Positions 60,901-64,000 of a stretch of 64,000 bases of DNA are shown here, piece after piece. Source of the stretch: Treponema sp. Lineage in GTDB: Bacteria; Spirochaetota; Spirochaetia; Treponematales; Treponemataceae. The DNA is taken from NCBI GenBank assembly GCA_016286535.1, contig JAEESZ010000006.1, positions 124,001 through 188,000 of the forward strand, in the 5' to 3' direction. Under the pieces are notes generated by a model. The model was given only the letters and a program-made list of their open reading frames with translations. It was not told where the DNA came from and made no database searches. Made by a program: the position numbers and the translations under genes. Every line of letters begins with the position of its first letter. Position 1 is the first letter of the stretch.

Positions 60901-60992
60901 TTACTGTAAGTAAAAATTCCAAGTAAGCCCAGTAATGTAAAAACTATAAGTATAAGGACCGGATGATCCATTGTTTTTCTTGCAACACTCAT
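57918..60992 (-). CDS. RND-family efflux pump (AcrB/HAE1-type)
   Basis: The 1024-residue inner-membrane pump exports drugs or other amphiphiles using the proton gradient. It has twelve membrane segments in two repeats, two periplasmic loops and family motifs including PETENPVVMI near the start, GLVLSVVILWVFLQSFKS, GLGMVVDASIVMIDNI and GIIMLVGIVVNNGIILVDY. In the fourth segment the usual pair of aspartates reads D-A, so only one acidic proton-relay residue remains. It is followed by the PII-like gene and preceded by its adaptor. Confidence 0.95.
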   Translation of the reverse strand: MSVARKTMDHPVLILIVFTLLGLLGIFTYSKIAIALFPETENPVVMIMTTYSNAGPESVESTITKPIESAVVSVNGLKTMTSTSSEGSSTVQLTFDYGADMESIISDIRDKLDRVKSYLPDAASTPSIMRFSSDSMPIMRILVRGNRSVDDIKQIAENQIIDILEQADGVAEADVNGGRTARVNVELDQNRMAAYGYTIPTVVSALAKQNLELGGGKVLEGHKNYIVRTTGQYSSVDEINDTVISTISGYDVRLKDIGTAYLGYADASTESYINGEKGVYVSITKQSGSNSVTVANNVYKKIDQLKNTLPSDISLEIISDDTDSIRETISILVKSLLEGLVLSVVILWVFLQSFKSTIIIGISIPLSMIITLFAMSMFGITLNMMTLTGLILGLGMVVDASIVMIDNIYAYRQRGARPKVAAILGSQEMFMSVLSGNLTTICVFVPFLFFIKELGMMGQMFKGIIFTIVIALVSSLLVAIFLVPVLAGKFLPLTNRGEKPVKDPVLKAIYGFFQKCIEGLTNVYSKLLRICLNNRLITLVVAFCVFIFACALIRTMQINMMPMGNDDSVTLNVVLPVATPLDETKEVMLALEAYAKDELKGYKNITTSIGRGGRTTYTNRGSIQITLPETAQQIDSAQEMQNKLRAHFSEFPGVTFNFGWGMRGQMFGADIDVVIRSDDMDAALTVADNVASAIEAVNDCGEPSISMDKGLPQVELIIDRDRAYQFGVDVTTVAKEVNYAINGTTASVYRKGGKDYNVVVMYQKEDRKTIDDLDQIYVRGTNGMVAVSNFASFAKGLGPVSISRENQTRIIHVTASILTNTNANIVENAIKEEISNNFIIPDSVTITYEGSWQDTMEQMWLYIKILAMAIILVFGVMAATYESFKAPLINLATMPFLIIGVVFLYKIIGQALSIVSMVGIIMLVGIVVNNGIILVDYTNLLIGRGVALKEACYESGRSRLRPVLMSTLTTILGMLPMCFATGGQAMMVQPIALAVVGGLISSTFVTLLVIPVLYSLVMKPKTKK

Positions 60993-61016
60993 TCTATACC
61001 CCTAAAATAAGCAGTC

Positions 61017-62012
61017 CTATTCCTGTTTAGTATTTTCCTGTTTAGAAATATCTTTAATACGGCTGCCGTCTGCCAGAGTTAATGTTCCGGCAACAACTAC
61101 AGTTTCCCCTTCTTCAACTCCCGATAAAATCTGATAGTAACCGTCAATATTTTTACCGAGTTCTACCTGGCGTTTAGAAACCGTCTGACCGTCTTCATTT
61201 ACAACAAAGAGATAGTAAAGGTCGTTATTGTTTACAAGAGCATCCTGAGGAATAATAACTTCTCCCTCATATTTATTTGTATAAAGCTTTACGCTGGCGA
61301 ACATTCCGGAATTGATTCTTGAATCTTTTTTATCAAAGTTCAGGATGATTTCCTTGGTTCTTGTAGTCGCATCTACTACAGGAGAAATTCTTGTAATGCG
61401 GGCAAGGAATACAGTGTCAGGATAAGCCTTAAGGGTAATTTCTGCAGTCTGTCCAATCTGTAAGTCTGCAACATATCTTTCTGGTATTTTTGCACTAATC
61501 TGAAGGTTGTCTATATCACCAATTTTTGTAATTACGGTACTAACGCTTACCTTCTGACCTTTTTTTACAGGAGAACTGATAATACTTCCGTCAATTGGGG
61601 CAACTACAGGGCTTTTTACATAGTAGGCACCGGCTTCTGAAGGGTCTACATAGGCAATAACATCACCTTTTTTTACAGGAGAACCGAGGGAAACATTCAT
61701 TTCTACAACAGTTCCGCCAATGGCAGGGAAAACTTCAATGGAAGTCTGGGTTTCTACTTCGCCGTTGGTTTTTACAAAGTCTGTCAGGGTAGATTTTTTT
61801 GCAACCTGAGTTCTTACAGAGGTAACGCTTGCAGAACCAAAACCAGCTCCAAAGCCGCCTTTAAAGCCCTGGGAAGATTTTTTATTTTTTACAATACCAA
61901 TTGCGGCAATTGCAAGAATAGTAATAAGAATAACAGTAAAAACTATAATTCCTGTGATTGTCTTTTTCTTTGATTTCTCTTTTTCTTCTGTATTGTCAAA
62001 ATCTTTTTCCAT
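61017..62012 (-). CDS. RND periplasmic adaptor (membrane-fusion) protein
   Basis: The 331-residue protein has one N-terminal membrane segment (TITGIIVFTVILITILAIAAIGIV), a glycine/phenylalanine stretch (GFKGGFGAGFGSAS), a lipoyl/barrel-sandwich hybrid (VFPAIGGTVVEMNVSLGSPVKKGDVIAYVDPS and SPVVAPIDGSIISSPVKKGQKVS) and a beta-barrel with TRTKEIILNFD. The helical hairpin between lipoyl halves is very short. It bridges the pump and TolC-type channel encoded on either side. Confidence 0.93.
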   Translation of the reverse strand: MEKDFDNTEEKEKSKKKTITGIIVFTVILITILAIAAIGIVKNKKSSQGFKGGFGAGFGSASVTSVRTQVAKKSTLTDFVKTNGEVETQTSIEVFPAIGGTVVEMNVSLGSPVKKGDVIAYVDPSEAGAYYVKSPVVAPIDGSIISSPVKKGQKVSVSTVITKIGDIDNLQISAKIPERYVADLQIGQTAEITLKAYPDTVFLARITRISPVVDATTRTKEIILNFDKKDSRINSGMFASVKLYTNKYEGEVIIPQDALVNNNDLYYLFVVNEDGQTVSKRQVELGKNIDGYYQILSGVEEGETVVVAGTLTLADGSRIKDISKQENTKQE

Positions 62013-62026
62013 TATTTTTTACCTCT

Positions 62027-63313
62027 TTATTTTGTACCAAGACTTCCAAAAGGAATTCCCAGAGTATTTTCCAAATCTAAAACTGCACTTATTAAAGTGT
62101 ACTTTTGCTGCATAAGGTTGATTTTTGCACTCAGCAGGGAGTCGGCAGAGTTCTGCAGGGTAAGCAAATCTTTCGAACCGTGATTATATGCATTAAGGGT
62201 CATGTCATAAGTTTTCTGGGCCAGATCAACATTCTTTTTTAAAGATTCCAGCTGATTCTGGGCCTGCATTATTGATTTGCTTGAATTCTGAACTGTGAGT
62301 TCTGCACTTGTTTTTGCATTTTCAAGTTCAAGTTCAAGATTTTTTAAGTTTGTCTTCTGGTTTTCTATGCTTAAGGCTCCGCTTGACCATGGAAGATAGC
62401 CGTCCAGAGGAATGCTAACGCTGATTCCAAGTTTATTGCTTCCGTAAGTTGTAGCCCAGCTGCCCGAAGCATCAGTTTCTTTTCCATAAGAATAAGAAAG
62501 ACTTACAACCGGACCCCAGGCAGAAAAACGGCTGGCCATCAGCTGATTTTTTGCCAGATCAATGCTGGCCTGAATTGTTTTTACCGAAGGAATCTCTTCA
62601 ATTGCCTTTTCAATGGTAAAATCTTCAATAAAATCATAGTCTTCAAGATTTCCGTCCAGTTCAAGTTCAACTGTCTGATCAAGACCTAAGGTCTGCTTAA
62701 AGTTTGCAATTGTGTTTTCGTAAGAAATTAAAGATGATTCAAAGGTTGGTACAAGACTTTCGTATGAATATTGCGAAGAAAGTAAATCGAGTTCAGAAAG
62801 TTGTCCCCTGTTATACTTATCAAGATTTAAGCTGTAGCGCTGCTTTGCAGTTTCCATATTGCGTTCAAGCAGATTCAGATATTCCTTTGTGTAGAGGATG
62901 GAATAAAAGGCCTTGCGTACCGAAAGTTCAATTGTTCTTACTGCAGATTCATAACTTTCTATTCCATTTTCGTAATTTAATTTTGCGGCATTTATTGTTG
63001 TAAATAAAGATGGGGTAAAGCTGAGGCCTAAAGAAAGGGTTCCTGACATAGACCAGGCTGATGTATCTTCAAAAGGAAGAGTGTATGAACCGGAAGCTTT
63101 TATGCTGGGACTTACCGAGTTCCAGGAATATGCATTCTGTTTTTCAAGCAGTTCAAGGGAATTGCGCTGCTTTTGTAAAGAAATATTGTTATCTGCTGCT
63201 AACATAACAGCATCTTCTACCGTAAGTTTTCTAAAATTAACAGACTCTTCTTCTGCAAAAAAAGTTGTAATCAGACTTAGTGTAACAATCATAAAAGAAA
63301 GAGTTTTCTTCAT
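62027..63313 (-). CDS. TolC-family outer-membrane efflux protein
   Basis: The 428-residue protein has a signal peptide (MKKTLSFMIVTLSLITTFFAEE) and the repeated helical pattern of TolC proteins: LTVEDAVMLAADNNISLQKQR, SVRKAFYSILYTKEYLNLLERNMETAKQRY, LGLDQTVELE, and QKTYDMTLNAYNHGSKDLLTLQNS, the second repeat helix. It forms the outer-membrane exit of the efflux complex. The start is the ATG at 63313 with an AGAGGC ribosome site; a 13-residue upstream extension is not signal-peptide-like. Confidence 0.93.
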   Translation of the reverse strand: MKKTLSFMIVTLSLITTFFAEEESVNFRKLTVEDAVMLAADNNISLQKQRNSLELLEKQNAYSWNSVSPSIKASGSYTLPFEDTSAWSMSGTLSLGLSFTPSLFTTINAAKLNYENGIESYESAVRTIELSVRKAFYSILYTKEYLNLLERNMETAKQRYSLNLDKYNRGQLSELDLLSSQYSYESLVPTFESSLISYENTIANFKQTLGLDQTVELELDGNLEDYDFIEDFTIEKAIEEIPSVKTIQASIDLAKNQLMASRFSAWGPVVSLSYSYGKETDASGSWATTYGSNKLGISVSIPLDGYLPWSSGALSIENQKTNLKNLELELENAKTSAELTVQNSSKSIMQAQNQLESLKKNVDLAQKTYDMTLNAYNHGSKDLLTLQNSADSLLSAKINLMQQKYTLISAVLDLENTLGIPFGSLGTK

Positions 63314-63427
63314 TATTTTTTTGCCTCTTTTATAATCAAGTATTTGAATCAATTCATATTTATAAGTATATTAAAAGAAAGGAAAAAAATCAGATATAAA
63401 ATTGTTATTTTAAAAAAATATTATTTT

Positions 63428-64000
63428 ATGCCTATGGAATATAAGTACAAATCTTTAGAAAATGAACCTGAATCTCTATTAAAAGAATTCTTTGATCTTT
63501 TACCAAACTACAGCGAAGAAGATAAAAAGACCATTGAAAAAGCCTGGAAGCTTCTTGTTGAAAAGACAAAAGATGTAAAACGTCCCTGTGGAGAAGCTTA
63601 TTACGTTCATCCTTTACGGGTAGCAACAATTCTTGCCCAGAACAAGCTTGATGTACACACCCTGGTTTCTGCACTTTTACATCCAATACATAAATTTGAT
63701 ATCACACCTCATCAGATAAGGGAAGATTTTGGCGAAGACGTAGAAAAAATCCTGATTACAACAAATAAAATCATTGCCCTTCCTATGAATTCAAAAACCC
63801 TGCACCAGGCAGATGCAATCCGTAAAATGCTTTTTGCCATGTGCGATGATGCAAGAATCATCCTTCTTACCCTTTCTGACCGTCTGGACCGGCTTAGAAA
63901 CATCAGCAGCCTTTCAAAAGAGCAGCAGCATGCCCTGGCAGAAGCAGCAATTGAAGTATGGGCTCCTCTTGCAGACCGCCTTGGAATGCAGAAGGAAAAA
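63428..64000 (+). CDS. RelA/SpoT-family (p)ppGpp enzyme, N-terminal part, altered HD motif
   Basis: The frame is open to the right edge; 191 residues are visible. RSH proteins make and/or hydrolyse the alarmone (p)ppGpp. The region matches the N-terminal HD hydrolase domain (AYYVHPLRVATILAQNKLD, IREDFGEDVEKIL, WAPLADRLGM). The motif normally reading LLHDVVEDT reads LLHPIHKFD: His85 is kept but the catalytic Asp is Pro86, and the ED pair is lost. The hydrolase is probably inactive. The synthetase domain lies outside the window. ATG at 63434 is an alternative start; no clear ribosome site precedes either. Confidence 0.85.
   Translation, partial: MPMEYKYKSLENEPESLLKEFFDLLPNYSEEDKKTIEKAWKLLVEKTKDVKRPCGEAYYVHPLRVATILAQNKLDVHTLVSALLHPIHKFDITPHQIREDFGEDVEKILITTNKIIALPMNSKTLHQADAIRKMLFAMCDDARIILLTLSDRLDRLRNISSLSKEQQHALAEAAIEVWAPLADRLGMQKEK

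Overview
The window reads as a stretch of a Treponema-like spirochaete chromosome, probably a saccharolytic, gut- or rumen-type species. This is an inference from gene content: moderately AT-rich DNA with very A/T-rich spacers, many secreted proteins and lipoproteins with permissive lipoboxes, a GH94 cellobiose phosphorylase, a GH10 xylanase lipoprotein, a YtcQ/LplB/LplC-type sugar ABC importer, LacI and AraC regulators, an RND efflux system and a chemoreceptor. I see no transposase, integrase, phage gene or CRISPR array. About 56 protein genes and one tRNA gene (tRNA-Cys) are supported; genes at both edges are cut by the window.

Layout. 1-8 kb: the tail of a DUF456-like membrane protein, a solitary beta-class DNA methyltransferase overlapping an S4-less rRNA pseudouridine synthase, a large dCache-type chemoreceptor, a lipoprotein, TatD, an adenosine-deaminase-like gene with a SAM methyltransferase (behind a sigma-28-like promoter), and rpsU. 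8-14 kb (minus strand): a lipoprotein, a secreted small protein followed by an OmpR-type regulator and sensor kinase, then mnmG and a gph-like phosphatase. 14-21 kb (plus strand): a bacterial GH3 acyl-acid-amido synthetase paired with class II ilvC, then a LacI regulator and cellobiose phosphorylase with matching AACGTT-centred operators. 21-25 kb: an SDR dehydrogenase, an AGCS symporter, the xylanase and tRNA-Cys. 25-31 kb (minus): a small membrane protein, a Nudix hydrolase, a single polypeptide carrying both ECF ATPases plus the T subunit, and an envelope operon (secreted protein, beta-barrel candidate, FecR-domain protein). 31-38 kb: the sugar ABC importer, a divergent AraC regulator, a secreted carbohydrate-binding-like protein and a second LacI regulator. 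38-41 kb: dapA-add-asd. 41-51 kb (minus): a methyltransferase, mutS2, rsgA, an ion transporter, a stand-alone cyclic-nucleotide-binding protein, a pore/RCK channel with an altered selectivity filter, and argS. 51-64 kb: a PTS EIIA, an unknown protein, a lytic transglycosylase, the Entner-Doudoroff pair kdgK/kdgA, a split MetH, a PII-like protein and an RND-MFP-TolC efflux operon, then the start of a RelA/SpoT gene whose HD motif is altered.

How it works together. Much of the window serves plant-polysaccharide catabolism: extracellular xylan cutting, ABC uptake of oligosaccharides, phosphorolysis of cellobiose and the lower Entner-Doudoroff steps, each with local regulators and terminators. 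The most notable cross-cutting signal is that six genes have a -10 hexamer placed so that transcription should begin within a few bases of the start codon, with no Shine-Dalgarno sequence, which suggests leaderless mRNAs. Other points worth a second look are the ECF A-A-T fusion, the filter-altered channel beside a separate cNMP sensor, the RSH protein with HP instead of HD, the MutS2 with a degenerate Smr LDLR motif, the hairpin cascade downstream of ilvC, and a repeat-rich non-coding block at 40986-41374.
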